A stretch of 64,000 nt of DNA from Asterias amurensis (GCF_032118995.1 NC_092665.1:4686001-4750000); one strand, 5' to 3'; shown: positions 31,084 through 43,625, counted from the stretch's first letter. Program-made: numbers and translations. Notes: generated by a model not told the origin, from the letters alone.

Positions 31084-31177
31084 GACCTGCTTTAAGTGGG
31101 GAGGTTTTTTAAACGGTGAAGATCTCCTGCAGTAGTTGTTTCAGTGTGTAGGTTCGAGACTTAATAATTATTGTTAC

Positions 31178-31404
31178 CTTTGACAAAGCTACACTAGGGA
31201 ACTTATCCCATTCGAGGTCTGTTTCTTCCCCGTGATCTCCTTCCAGCTGCCCCTTGAGCATCCTCGCAGCCGTCACGGTTGTTATACCCATCCCATCTCC
31301 GACGAAAAACACCACGTTCTTAGCTTTATTCGTGTTGAGTGTTTGCTCTCTGGTAATAGCTTTCTGCAAACTGTCACTAGCCAGGTCATTCCAGTACTTC
31401 GCAC
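31178..31404 (-). CDS. Alkaline phosphatase exon with GDGMG metal site, copy A
   Basis: A 227 bp exon with acceptor 'aatcgttgtag' and donor GTAACA. It reads AKYWNDLASDSLQKAITREQ, TLNTNKAKNVVFFVGDGMG, ITTVTAARMLKGQLEGDHGE and ETDLEWDKFPSVALSK. This is the first conserved block of metazoan alkaline phosphatase (secreted or GPI-anchored phosphomonoesterase), and the Asp in GDGMG binds zinc in the family. The exon is intact. The next exon should carry the catalytic serine in a DSAGTATA motif; I could not find it on the minus strand between 29371 and 31177. Upstream exons (signal peptide) are not recognised. Confidence 0.88.
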
Positions 31405-32847
31405 CTACAACGATTAATTTATACAAACACTACAAACACTACTCGAAGACAATCAGATAGTGCCGTCTGCACAGAACTGAAAGATCATTGGCGGAATTGT
31501 ATGGGTTTCGTGGTTGAGCTTTTGCAGATGTTGAAGCTCCTTGTAAATAGGATAAATTGATAAAGAGTGCACTTAAAAAATAATTATTGACATAAAACAA
31601 CTTTAATTTACTAAATAAAATATCCATTTATTGATTATAGGGGTATTCATTTTCATTTAATTAATCACTATATAGATATCTAATTGGCATATAGTTCTAA
31701 ACAGTATTGTTATATTAATTGCAACACCGAAATACATATACCGGGTATTTTGTTATGAGGTTAAGGTGTGTTCTTTCTCGACCCTCATCTTCTGTGTTTT
31801 TCGATAAAAAATAATCGGCTGTAATATTTGTTGTGTTCGTACGTCGTTAAACTATCAATAAAAGACAATGAAACAGGGCACATTGCGTCGAAAACTCGGG
31901 TTATATTCACGTGATAACAACACGCAAAACAACAGAGCTCTCGTACAACCAGATCTCGCGTGAAACAATGTGATCACTAAGTCTGCATACATTATCATAT
32001 TCAACTTTGATCCTTTGAAAAGTCAAATGGGGCTCTACTCTATTCAAGCGAGAACCACTATATGCCTACTTACTTTGTGGTAGCGGCTTGATTCGTCATA
32101 ATGGATTCACCAACGCCTCCCCTCCCATCCCTACCCCCACTCCTCCCCGCGTAAATAGCGGATGGCGTATCAGCGTTACAAATCCTTAACGATTGAATGT
32201 GCATACAATCTAATTACATACACGTTTTGATGATTCCGTAATGATGGACTGTAAATTGCTATAACCGAATCAAAATATCTTGGCGTTTTTTTTTAGCACT
32301 ATTCGAAATAGTTGATCCTCAATGTACACGTTCTTAATAAATTGTAGGCCTCTAATTTACATGCATGGAGTATTTATTAAATTACTGGGCCCTCGACTTC
32401 TTCAATGCTATTTATTTATTCAACAATCTTCTCCTGCATTTACAGATATTTGTTTGTTCATAACAATAAGTAAGACAATGGAAAAGGGGAGTGGTACGAG
32501 GTCTTAAGCGTCTGTCTAAAATCAACAGTATCTTAGGCCCCGATCCCACTGGACCCCGCGTTAATTTGGCCGTAAACAAAAGACTAAGCCGAAGGCAGGC
32601 CGGGTCCTTCATCTACGACCACGACCCCGCCGGTTTGAAACGAATGTTCAAGACTATGACTTAGCACAACTTATTCTTACTAATATAGCAAAACCATTAT
32701 CGGTTTATATGAATAGGCCCAAAACAATTGGAATGGACTTGTAAGTTCAAACTTGTGTTAAATAAATCCTAATCAAAGTTTGTATAAATCTCTCATAATA
32801 TGCATTTGCAACTTGTCTGTACTCTGAATGTAGCTGGGGGAAATGTG
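31405..32847. other. Non-coding stretch, segmental copy 2
   Basis: 31430-32085 has no match in copy 1; from 32085 on it parallels 2345-3099. No gene seen. A 62-codon minus-strand frame at 31439-31627 upstream of the phosphatase exon has no clear signal peptide. Confidence 0.45.
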
Positions 32848-33221
32848 TGTAAACACCATTTGTAATATTGTCAAAGACCAGTGTTCACTCTTGCCGTATC
32901 TCAACTATGCATAAGATAACAAACCTGTGAAAATTAGAGCTCAATTGGTCGTCGAAGTTGCGAGATAATAATGAAAGAAAAAACACCCTTGTCACACGAA
33001 GTTGTGTGCTTTCAGATGCTTGATTTCGAGACCCTCAAAATCTAATTCTGAGGTCTCGAAACCAAATTCGTGGAAAATTACTTCTTTCTCGAAAACTACG
33101 TCTCTTCAGAGGGAGTCGTTTCTCACAGTCTTTCATACTGCCAACAGCTCCCCATTACTCGTTACCAAGTAAGGTTTTATGCTAATTTGAGTAATTAACC
33201 AATAGTGTACACTGCCTTTAA
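32848..33221 (+). mobile_element. MITE of the TTAA family
   Basis: Paralogous to 3100-3455. It contains the extra 'cttctttctcgaaaactacg' that copy 1 has lost, so copy 1 carries the deletion. Confidence 0.78.
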
Positions 33222-33548
33222 GCACATTTTGACAATTTTGAAATTTCCAAAATATGAACGAGTCCTTTATGTCAAAGAAGTTGCCCAAGATGGGGACAGA
33301 ATCTCCGGGGACAGATTTCCATGAGACACCGGCCCAAGGCGGAATCCTGCCATACGTGTTTTTTAAAACAATCAAAATTACTTCAATCTCATCCAAAAGT
33401 TAATTTGATTGTTTTTGATTTTTGTGGTTTATATTGATTGTTTCTGCTCCATTGAATATTCTTGTTTCCCAAAAGCATTTGTGCGTTTCGGTGGTAGTAG
33501 ACTCTGAGAAAACAAAGAATACAATTGAAACTCAGTTTAAAAATACCC

Positions 33549-33921
33549 TTTAAGGGCAAAGGCAGGACACATTAATAGGTAACTTTCAACCACTAGTGAG
33601 TCTTTTCACTTGGTGTATCTCAACATATTCTTAAATTAACAAACCCGTGAACAATAATTTGAGCTCAATTGGTCGTCGAAATTGCGAGAGAATAATGGGA
33701 CAATCACCCCCGTCGCACAAGTTGTGTGCTTTCAGATGCCTTCAGTTTGAGACCTTTAACAACTCGAGAAAATACTTCTTTCTCAAAAACTAGGTTTCTT
33801 CAGAGAGAGCCGTTTCTAACAATGTTTTATACTATTAACATCTCTCCATTGCTCATTACCAAGTAAGTCTTTATGCTAGCAATTATGTTGAGTAATTACC
33901 TATGGTGTCAATTGCCTTTAA
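33549..33921 (+). mobile_element. MITE of the TTAA family
   Basis: Paralogous to 3783-4154 with the same 'tttaagggcaaaggcaggac' start. It is preceded by the duplicated flanking block at about 33290-33549. Confidence 0.75.
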
Positions 33922-34251
33922 TGTTGCTCTGTTGGTGGCGCACTCTACTATAAATACATTGTCATTGCATTTCGATTTCGGAAAAAAACACTGAGTTAGT
34001 GTTAGTAAACATATACTTCAAAAGAGTGGAAGCACGAAAGAGATCCATCTGAACAGTATATTTATTGCGTACCCAGTTCTTTCTTTGATAATAAACTTGC
34101 ACTTTAACTCACAATCATCAGGGAAATACATCAATTGAGCGGAAATAGAAGGAAAACGGCCAGGAACTTCAGGAAGCAATCACACAGTGCAACCCAGTAG
34201 GGCGGATATACATGTAAAAACACCCTACCATTAAAGCGTGTACAAATTGAT

Positions 34252-34636
34252 CTCCATTGGTAACATACAGCCTCATCCAAACCAGTGATAGAGTAAGTCA
34301 CTGCTTTCAATCAGTGACTTTACCACATACACAATGTAGTGTAGAGTTTTACACCATTGGCATCCATTCAATATACAGTATCATTCAAACCAATGATAGA
34401 GTAGATCACTGCCATAAATCAGTGACTTTACCACATACACAATGTAGTGTAGAGTTTTACACCATTGGTATCCATTCAACATACAGTCTCATTCAAACCA
34501 ATGGTAGAGTAAGTCACTGTCATAAATCAGTGACTTTAACACGGTATTGATCCACTATTGTAACATACAGCCTCGTCCAAACCAATGGTAGAGTAAGTCA
34601 CTGCAATAAATCAGTGACTTTAAGACGTATCTATGA
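34252..34636 (+). promoter_or_regulatory. Tandem dyad repeats upstream of C1q gene 2 (4 units)
   Basis: Four units, against three in copy 1. The additional unit duplicates the stretch with 'acaatgtagtgtagagtttt'. Each unit has 'agtcactg' paired with 'cagtgactt' (one left half is altered to 'gatcactg'), and most have 'ccaatg'. The conserved ATTGG and TATA-like 'tatttaaa' (34705-34712) follow. Confidence 0.5.
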
Positions 34637-34732
34637 TTGGCTGCTCATCGATTGTCAATCAAACCCGAAGTAGACTGATGGCCACCTCAATGGAAATACA
34701 GCAGTATTTAAACGCGCTGCACTAGCAGCAGT

Positions 34733-34800
34733 GCTCATAACAACTTTGCATCAGAAGAGAGGAACTGAGAAGGTTTGGACTACAAGAACACATCATCAAG
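34733..34800 (+). other. Putative 5' untranslated exon 1 of C1q gene 2
   Basis: Starts about 28 bp after the TATA-like box and ends 'catcatcaag' with donor GTAAGT at 34801. Nearly identical to 4862-4929. The proposed acceptor is at 39346, immediately before the start codon, implying an intron of about 4.5 kb. Confidence 0.45.
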
Positions 34801-35587
34801 GTAAGTGTTCCTCATTCTACTGCCGGACTTAAGCTTTGGCTTCTAGAAGCAAGTATAGTGGGTTGAATGTTAGCCTATTGCAATGTGCTTGCAGTTTTTG
34901 CTCCAAAATTGACACCACTCGATACAGCTGATATTCTCATGCAGTGGTTTGGGTCTCTTCTCTTCTAAAGCTCTGCCATCTTAATGAACTGTGGTGGTAC
35001 TGTGACTGTACACAAACATGTGCACCCAGTTGCATCTCCCTTTGAAACTATGCCGTAATTTCCTTTAAAAAAAATTATCGCGCAACTTGCAGAGGTCTGC
35101 AACAATGTCTTGTGCAAAACTTGTCTTATATTTTTTCACCATTGTCAATACTTTAACCGCGCGCGACGTTCTGCTCGTTTACAACATTGTGTAAAGATTG
35201 GTAACAACAAATGATGAGATTTTTTTATAACAAATGTTTTCTTTTTTCTTCTTCTTGTTCTTATGGGTGGGGGATATTTCAGACTGAACATTGTACAATA
35301 TGAGTACCCTATAAGGTGTTGATTGTCTTGTTAAGCAAGGGGCAACCGAAGCAAGGCGGGTGTGCCGTTTGCTCCAAATGTTTACAAAACTCTTTAACCG
35401 CCAATATTTATGCGACAGTTTTTCTGTATTACCAGGGTAATTGTCTTGTTTTGATGCATTCTGTTGTACATCTTGCAAGAATGTTACAACAGAATTGGCA
35501 AAATTGACACAATTTAAAACGTTAACAAACTATGACAAACAGATAAACTAAATTGATGGTACGCATCAGCAAGACACACCATACAAA

Positions 35588-36000
35588 ACAAGTGTTTGTG
35601 TTCTGTAACAAATTTCGAACGCGTCAAAGGGTTAAGGTTAAACACGTAACACTGTATAGGGCCCATGAGTTGTGTTGTAAAACAATGGGTTTCGCCCATT
35701 TTCTACATCAAACTTAAACACTGGTGCGATCAGCAATCGTTGATGTGCTGAACACCTTTTAAACGCTTCTTAAACACATTCTTAACATAAAGTAAACGGC
35801 TGATGCGTCAAACTAAACGCACCATAGTAAAAACTAAACGCTTGACGCGTTTAGTTTGACGCATCAGCCGTTTACAAATGGGCAGAAACCATTGCTTTCA
35901 ACACAACTCATTGGCCCCATACACTGTTACGTGTTAACCCTATACACCCTTTGACGCGTTCGAAACCTGTTACATAACCTAAAAACTTGTTTGTGTTTAC
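35588..36000. repeat. Nested foldback element, copy 2
   Basis: Paralog of 5751-6160 with better preserved outer arms ('tcgaacgcgtcaaagggtta' mirrored near 35950). The inner hairpin is at 35790-35873. Confidence 0.75.
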
Positions 36001-36178
36001 AGTGCAGTTGTTGTGCGTTTTACAAATGTCTTCACCCTTTAGGAAATGTGATTGTTTGTCTTTGTACCATTTTTTTTTCATGAACAGTTTTGTGATTGAG
36101 TCGGTCAGCTAATTAATCGCCTGCAGTTTGTTAGAAGCACCGTTATTGCCATGATGTATAGCTTTTTAAGCGAACAAT

Positions 36179-36347
36179 ATCTGTTCATACCTCCTGCAAT
36201 GCGAATGCGAATAGTTACAAAATGTTGACGTCACAAAATCGCAACGTTTAATTCGCATCAGTTGAAATGTGTTCAATCCCTGCAAAAACAGGGATGTGGC
36301 TTAAACATTCGTATCCCATTCGCGTTCGCAGGAAGTATGAACAGGTC
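36179..36347. mobile_element. Small inverted-repeat element, copy 2
   Basis: Paralog of 6352-6513; ends 'ctgttcatacctcctgcaat' and 'cgcaggaagtatgaacag'. Confidence 0.45.
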
Positions 36348-36516
36348 TATATAATGCCGATAATTTATTGCATGCATAGCTACGCTGAAATCATCACTTT
36401 TGAAAACAAGGTCATCTCAAAACTAAAATCTTGTCAACGAATTATTCAAAAGTATTATATCGACAACAGTGTCCCAGTTTTTGAGGGTCGAACAAGTCTT
36501 CGGCCTGGTGCTAACT

Positions 36517-37541
36517 GGCTCACACTATGACAAATAAGGGTTACAGCAAGCAAAGTCGAGCTGCGTATTGCAATTTTGAGTTTTCCGCCAATCAACGTGT
36601 TTTGCCGTCAATTGTCGCTGACGAACCCGCTAGCGACCGAAGACGGTCAAAATTATCAGTCGTGTTCGTCGGAAAAGTTGTGACAGCCAAAAAAATCATT
36701 GTGATTGCGTTAAGATTTCGTTGAAGAACGTAACCCTCATTTCCTTGGCGCAGACGGCCGCAATTATCAGTCGCATGACATTTCCATGCCGTGCGATTCC
36801 GCCGTTTGACCAAATTCACCTGACGTCATCATCAAAATAATCTTGGAGGCGCCATTTTTGTGGTCAATGTCAACGTGTGTTGTTTAGAGAAGTGTGCTAT
36901 TTCGGCGACTCTGCGTTTACACGTAAATCTATTTACCACCAACATGGTGAGCGTGGCATCAGTCGCCGCGTGTGACGCGCGTGCAAGTGGTCAATTGTCG
37001 TTTTGAGGTCGTCACAATTTCGTTGGTAGTCGTTGTCTGATGAATGGATGACAAGAATATTGTGAAGAGTGGGAACGCCAAACTCGACTGTTATACAACC
37101 CACACACAGACGGTTTGATGTCGGCAAACGAGTCACGTCATCGTCGCCACAACCCACCTTCATCAGCCGCCGTTCCTTGCCGCCACCCAATCCGCTGCCA
37201 GCCTTGTGACCCTTTTCCTGTTGTCGCTGAAGGTCGTTCCCTCCCCGTCAGCTAATTATGATTTTTCCCTTTAGGCTTTTTGCCTTTACTTTGCCGCCAA
37301 CGTCTTGGGATTTTCACGGTCGCCACTTTCCGTTGGGTTTATGCCCCGCTACTATGTAAGCCAGCCTTATTAAAGTTTGGCTTACACAGTAGGGACGGAC
37401 GCGACTAATTTTTGCAGCCGTCTGCGGTCTCTAGCAGATTCGTCAGCGACAATTGACGACAACACACGATGAATGGCGGCAAACTCGCAATTGCGATTCG
37501 CAGCTAAACGTAGCATGCCTCTAATCGCCATAGTGTGAGCC
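36517..37541. mobile_element. TIR element 'ggctcacactatgac', copy 2
   Basis: Paralog of 6687-7670, slightly longer through an insertion of about 30 bp near 36670-36705. Same ends and internal palindrome. Confidence 0.7.
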
Positions 37542-37728
37542 AGCCTTAACAAAGGCGCAAATATAAAAACAAATGTGGTTTGTTTTGAATTAAGTTAGCT
37601 TTACTCTCGGTTCTACCCTAACTCTGTACTCTCAGTAAAATGTTTTCTAGTTATATTTTGTGCGAAACATTTGTAAAAAAAAAAAACTATTTTAAACATT
37701 GCTGGCAAAAAGGTAAATCGTGAACATT

Positions 37729-37862
37729 ATGGATTGATAACTCAGTTGGAGAGCGCCGAAACAATATGGGTCCAAGGTTCACATTCCACTTTTGACAAAA
37801 TGTCTTTGCTCAAATCAAAAACACTATAATTAAGAATGAGATTCGGAATATATTTAGTAGAA
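37729..37862 (+). mobile_element. tRNA-derived SINE head, copy 2
   Basis: Paralog of 7856-7990 with the same A-box and B-box-like words. Confidence 0.4.
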
Positions 37863-38482
37863 ACTACGTTAAGTCGATCAACTCAATAAGTGACCACGTA
37901 CAGCTTTGAGTTGATCCGTGCTGAAGGAGACGCCATACTTGAACTTTGCCAAGTCACCAGCCTAGACACCAAACGTCTTGAAAGGGTACATTGATGTAGT
38001 CATGAGAGTATGTGCAAAATCGGCCGGAAACTCAAGAGTGCTGTTTTAGCTACAGCCGCACATTTTTGTTCAAGTCAATATGTTGTCTGGATGGTTCCAA
38101 GTGACACCACATGATTGCCGGCAACGTATTGTGTATCATTATGTATGGGTCGAAACTGTGATGTCTCAAATTAACCTTTCAATAGTAACAAATTTGTTTA
38201 TAAAGCCAACCTCCATGTTTTTTCAGGCATTTCTTCTAGTATAATAAGTATTAATTAACCAGTTTCCAGGTCCTGAGATGGCCTATGTCACAAACGGACC
38301 ATTTCGCTGCTCGGCTCAAATTACAACAGACCTATTATCGTTTGCACACGTAGAGGGGCAATCCAACGAATAATAAAAATAATAATAACATCGAAGTATC
38401 TACCAACCAGGTACCCAATTGGCGCTGAGTATATACAAACTTTCAGAGTTATTCAAATGATAAATTCTGAGAACCAATTATT

Positions 38483-38705
38483 TAGCACCTTATAAGGGTT
38501 TACAAGGTGCTACGGCGCATCAGCAGCCACAGCCAGGAACACCGAGGCGAGCCCTTTTTTTTCTTTTCGATAAGTGCACTGGGATCGTTTACATGCGTTA
38601 CACAACACATGTGACCAACGGCTTTACGTTCAATGCGAAAGGCAAGGTTATTAGTGTCACGAATCGGGATTCGAACCCACACTCTGCTGATCGGCAACGA
38701 CACTT
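38483..38705 (-). mobile_element. tRNA-derived SINE with internal deletion
   Basis: Paralog of 8609-8868. The B box 'gggttcgaatcc' and core are kept, but the tRNA-head segment corresponding to about 8820-8855 is missing. Confidence 0.65.
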
Positions 38706-38836
38706 CTGTTTACAATATCAATTATAAACAGTTTTAACACTCCTAAGGCGTTCTCATTTAATTGCTTTAAAAAAAAACATTAATTTTTTTTCATTTACCG
38801 ATTTAGTTCAGCAAACTTACACTATTATTCAGTTAA

Positions 38837-39199
38837 AGCCATTATACACTTCCGGTAAACAGAATTGTCCAAGTCCCACACTTCGTGTATCACAACTTAT
38901 ATATAAAATAACAATCCTGTGGAAATTTAGGCTCAATCGGACATCGGAGTCGGGAGAAAATAACGGGAAAACCCACTCCTGTTTTCGCGCGTTTCGCCGT
39001 GTCATGCCATGTGTTTATAACAAATCCGTAATTCTCGTTAACGAGAATTTATATTGTTTTACCGTTTTCTCAAAAAGTAAAGCATTTCATGGACTAATAT
39101 TTCAAGAGAAGTCTTTCACCATTACCTTCTGTAAACCCTGTAAATTATTTGTAAATCTGTGAACTTTTTTTTTTTTTGTACCGAAAGGGTCCAATGGCT
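38837..39199. mobile_element. MITE inserted at TTAA upstream of C1q gene 2
   Basis: Absent from copy 1, where the site reads 'cagttgatcaactaatg' (8996-8999). Here 'cagTTAA' precedes 'agccattatacacttccggt', and 'ggtccaatggct' is followed by 'TTAAtcaactaatg'. The inverted ends and a 4 bp TTAA duplication define it. Its interior ('taggctcaatcggacatcgg') is a divergent member of the common MITE family. It sits about 150 bp upstream of the C1q start codon, within the proposed intron. Confidence 0.85.
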
Positions 39200-39346
39200 T
39201 TAATCAACTAATGTGCAGTTTGATCTAATCTGATACCTTACGGGCGAATACATAATAAAAGGAGAGGATCAACTGACAAATGATCAACCCTACCAGCTAC
39301 GAAAACACAATTGCTATAAATGTTGTTATTCTTACAATTTTTACAG

Positions 39347-40159
39347 ATGAAGATTACGTTAGGAGTGGCCATTGTTTTGGCTTTTATGCAAGTTCAGTTC
39401 CTGGTGGCTACAGCAGCAGTTTCACCCGATTCGGGAATGACGTGTAACTCCTGCTGCCAGGGCCCAGCCGGTATACCGGGAATCCCTGGATCTAATGGGA
39501 ACCATGGTCAAGGACTTGTAGGCCCCAGAGGTGATGCTGGCTCTCCTGGTGAGGTAGGTCAACCCGGGGTTAAAGGAGACAAGGGGTCAGATGGACTGAT
39601 TGGTGAGCCAGGCGCTAAAGGGGAACACGGACTGAAGGGAGAGCAAGGAGTCGGTCTACCAGGAAAACAAGGACCTCAAGGTCTGCCTGGGATGAATGGT
39701 TTGAAGGGGGAGAGAGGTGAACCTGGACCAGCTGGACAGACTGGTGAAGCAGGTGAATGTAGTACGCGACGGTCCGCCTTCACTGCAGTGAAGAATGCCT
39801 ACTTCAGGCCTCCATCCGCCTATGATCCTCTGCCCTTTGAAGAGTTACTGTTTTCAGAGGAAGGGACTGATTTCAACTTGAATAACGGCACGTTTACGTG
39901 TAATGTGCCTGGGGTATACGTATTGATGTTCTCAGTCCATAAATCATCAAGTGGGCCTTACCTATATGTCCAGCTGAGGAAGAACGGTAACACCATTGTA
40001 AAAGGGGGTGTACGCGATGCAGGTTATCGTCAAGTGAGCAGCAGTGCAGTGATTCCCCTGCACTATGGAGATCAAGTTCACTTAGCTGTAGACGGTCAAG
40101 TATATAGTAACTCTAACCATTACACGTCTTTTACTGGATTCCTGCTGTACGAAATCTAA
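39347..40159 (+). CDS. Secreted collagen-like C1q-domain protein, paralog 2
   Basis: A 270-residue protein with the same architecture as paralog 1: signal peptide 1-24, Cys33/36/37, Gly-X-Y stalk 39-138, and C1q head about 143-270 ending FTGFLLYEI. The start is set by the CAG acceptor-like site at 39344-39346 right before the ATG. Relative to paralog 1 there are 2 changes in the signal peptide, 3 in the stalk, and 19 plus a one-residue deletion in the head (for example NTNFYPPSDY becomes [10 protein letters not shown]). Head changes are mostly non-synonymous. Likely a recognition protein of the complement-like or lectin type (family knowledge); its ligand is unknown. AATAAA lies at 40211. Confidence 0.92.
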   Translation: MKITLGVAIVLAFMQVQFLVATAAVSPDSGMTCNSCCQGPAGIPGIPGSNGNHGQGLVGPRGDAGSPGEVGQPGVKGDKGSDGLIGEPGAKGEHGLKGEQGVGLPGKQGPQGLPGMNGLKGERGEPGPAGQTGEAGECSTRRSAFTAVKNAYFRPPSAYDPLPFEELLFSEEGTDFNLNNGTFTCNVPGVYVLMFSVHKSSSGPYLYVQLRKNGNTIVKGGVRDAGYRQVSSSAVIPLHYGDQVHLAVDGQVYSNSNHYTSFTGFLLYEI

Positions 40160-40210
40160 ATCAAACATAAAAACACACAGAAACGTTTAAATGTTTTAGA
40201 CGACGATTTA

Positions 40211-40216
40211 AATAAA
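40211..40216 (+). terminator. Poly(A) signal of C1q gene 2
   Basis: AATAAA 52 bp after the stop, at the same place as in paralog 1. Confidence 0.55.
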
Positions 40217-41676
40217 CTGATATGCAACTATATAGTTTTTACAAATATAATAATAATGAGTTAATCGTGGAAAATCGAACGTGTGTTTAGATGAATCGAA
40301 TAAAATTACTTTATTATTAATTGTTTTATTATTTGCAGGACAATAAGTATGGAAAATACGTTTTATTTGAACACTTGATTTTGCAAACGTGTATTGTGAC
40401 AAGAACTTTCAACGTGTTTTTGTCACCTAAACAGTGCTATAAATATCAGTTCATCCCTTTTTTGAGTTTATTACATTTTCGGTAAAGTTTGAAATTTCTG
40501 CAGCCTGTAATTCCGTCCGATGGTGCAATGATGAGTCCTTGAAACCATGATGAGTCCATAAAATGCAAAATGAAACTACGCAAGAATTCCTTGATACAGA
40601 CTCAGACTTATAATTCATTGTGGCCTCCGATTGTGCCGGCAATTTTATATCAAACATTTTAAATTGGTTGAAAAAGCTGTACCCTGTTAAGGCAACAAAA
40701 TACAAATAATTCACCTAACAACTGGTAACAGTTGTCTTCGGTTGATATGTTCGTTAATGTACAATAATTATGATATTAAACTAACGACAACTTGTGATCA
40801 AAAAGAACTTGCGTTGTAAAGTACCAGAAAACATTTATTTTGTGTCGCTTTTTGAACACGTTTCGATATGGAGAAATATTTAAATTTTCGTCGTGGTTTG
40901 AGCGCTTCTTTGTTTTCACATGAGAAAGCACTTTTGTTTAATGCAGATGAAACATTGGGTATTCGTTTTGAATTACTTTCGTATAAAACGTTTGATAACA
41001 TGTCAAAGAGGGGAAAATATATTACACTTACAGCGATTCGTTAAACCGTCACATCGGCATGAAACCAATACACCATCTTAGTGTGAATTTGGAAAATAAA
41101 AATTTCCTCACTTCGACCGTGACTTAATTATTCGGAATATTAGCTGATTACACAATGTCGCATTTTACCTTACACAGAAAGGTTTCGTTGACAGTAATAT
41201 TGTGACCCACTCTGTGATTTTTGTTAGAACTATATTTGCATGGTATAGCCTGTTGGGGGTAAAAAATATTCTTATAAAATAGCACTATATGTAAGCTTTA
41301 ATATGATGCATAATGCTAACATGTTTCCAAGAAGTAAACCAGACATTTTAATAAATAACCTGAGCACATGCAAATTTATTAAAAATGGGGTCGAGTTTAA
41401 AGGGTTAAAGTCACCTGGAAATAGAATTTATTTTTCTTCAAACATTAGAGTATATGTTAATGAACAATAACATAATTTGTTGAGTTATTGTTTGTAACGA
41501 TTTACATGTTTAAAAAATAGATAAAGTTGTTTGGGGTGACTCCGCCTACCCCTTTTGTGACGTCAATCGAGGCAGACTTTGCCTCGATCGTACATTGAAC
41601 ACACGTACGTGCAATTACATGCAAGTTCTAGTTTTTACGTTTCGAAAAAAAGTTTATTTCTTGCATTTTGTCGGCA
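40217..41676. other. AT-rich intergenic stretch, no gene seen
   Basis: Paralogous to 10016-11525; no conserved reading frame. Confidence 0.45.
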
Positions 41677-41840
41677 ATGTCGACCACGTGTATTGCTGCT
41701 GGAGGCAGCAAAATAACTAAAAATGGGGTCAGTTTGCAAAGTGGTTCGGTCCGACGTCTTTTCCAGCGCTGTGCAGCAAACACATCGCGCCTCGGGAGTA
41801 ACTTAGCAACGCGATACACCCAAAGCTTGGACATTAAACC
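41677..41840 (+). pseudogene. THAP-type zinc-finger remnant, copy 2
   Basis: ATG 41677 reads MSTTCIAAGGSKITKNGVSL without the stop found in copy 1. A deletion removes the CSKHFEPSCF part and sequence beyond it (about 300 bp relative to copy 1), so the C2CH motif is incomplete. Confidence 0.5.
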
Positions 41841-43284
41841 AAATAACTGCTGCTGGTGTGTTCTTTCTAGCCCCTCCATTTGATTCAAATCTTCAAATTG
41901 TCAACATCTGATTCATTTCACAATTAAACAATTATTACGTTAAAGGTCGTCAAAAACACAGTGTTAATGTTTGCATTAACGCTAGAATACAAAGCATTAG
42001 TATATTACTAGATACTTGTATTTCTACAAAGCATGTTTTTGTTAAATTTAACTATAATCCATTTAGTGTACTAGAAGTTAAGATATATTGCATAGTTTTA
42101 TAAATAGTCAGGTGTCACTTGAATGTTTTAAATACATTGAAAGAATGAACATTAACGCCGTATCAATTGATTGTTTTGGTTTTTGTGTTTTGCGTATTTA
42201 GTTGATATTGAACTAAAATGATTGGTAAATACAATTTGCAAGCTGAACTAATTTTCCTCACACTGTTTTACTCATTTTTGCCAAAACCTACAACACCTCA
42301 GCAAATAAAATTTAAGGGAAACTTTTTACCGCTTTACCTTCAAACAGTGCAAGTTTACCGTAAATCAGTGAACATTGATTTTGCGTCCTTCTACAAAAAG
42401 TACACAAACCCTAAAAACTTGTCAGTGGGAAGGATGAACAGGGAATGGGTTTAAATAACGTAGGAATGGGTGGCCCAAGCATTTTGGCCGGGATTGTAGC
42501 CCCCGTTGTCGGAGGAACAAAACTCGGCTTATTTGACTGGCGACAGAACATGTTGTTTTCTGTTTGTTTCCGAAAAACTGCAAATAAACGAAGTGACCTG
42601 GCCCCTCCTGTCTTCCCCAGACTGGTATGGGCCGCGGTTAACGAATAGCCGGAGTGCTATGAATTTTTCCTCGGAGTATCTGATATCAATACGGTCTAAC
42701 GCAGATGGAATCAAAAGAGGGTGCTTTCAGAATTAAGAAACGACCATGGTCACCGCTCACTGTAAAAGGATGAAACTATCTCCAAGGGACAGAAATCTCA
42801 TGCCACTACAAGGGCCACGCGCAATTCTCCAGGACTAGGCGCCCGGATGGGTTGCCGGTGTCTCAGTGAAATCAGTGCTGCCGGAGATTCTTTCCCCTGT
42901 TTGAGACACAAACATGGGCTGAGTGAGGGTGATTTAACAGAGGGCGCTACCACAAGTAGTTTGTAACAAGTTTGCCGTATAAGGGGGAGGGAATTTTGGG
43001 AGAACATAATCTCCTGACACACCTGCCTATAATGGGGAAAGAATCTCCGGGGACAGATTTCCATTAAAAACACGGGCCCAAGGCGGAATCCTGCCTTACG
43101 TGTTAAACAATCAAAATGACTCCAATCTCATCCAAAAGTTGTAAATAGTAAATACATTTTGTTCGCAATGTGTTCATTTAATTTGTTTTGCTCCATTGAA
43201 TATTCTTGTTTCCCAAAAGCATTTGTGCGGAAGTAGACTCTGAGAAAACAAAAAATACAATTGAAAATCAGTTTAAAACTACCC
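41841..43284. other. Unassigned stretch of segmental copy 2
   Basis: Parallels 11990-13446. It holds the block with 'aatctccggggacagatttc' that leads into the MITE. The ORF of copy 1 at 12400-12810 is split in two here. Confidence 0.45.
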
Positions 43285-43625
43285 TTTAAGGGCAAAGGCA
43301 GGACACATTAGGAAACTTTCAAGCACTAGTCACGTCTTTCCACTTGGTGTATCTCAACATAATCTTAAATTAACAAACCCGTGAACATTAATTTGAGCTC
43401 AATTGTCCGTCGAAGTTGCGAGAGAATAATGGGAAGACACCCCTTGTCGCACAAGTTGTGTGCTTTCAGATGCCTTGAATTTGAGACCTCAACAATTCCA
43501 GAAAGTTCTTCTTCTCAAAAACTAGTTTTCTTCAGAGAGAGCCGTTACTCACAATGTTTTATACTATTAACATCTCTCCATTGCTCATTACCAAGTAAGG
43601 TGTTTATGCTTACAATTATTTGTTG
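43285..43625 (+). mobile_element. MITE of the TTAA family, right end lost
   Basis: Paralog of 13447-13790, truncated at the same position. Confidence 0.75.
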
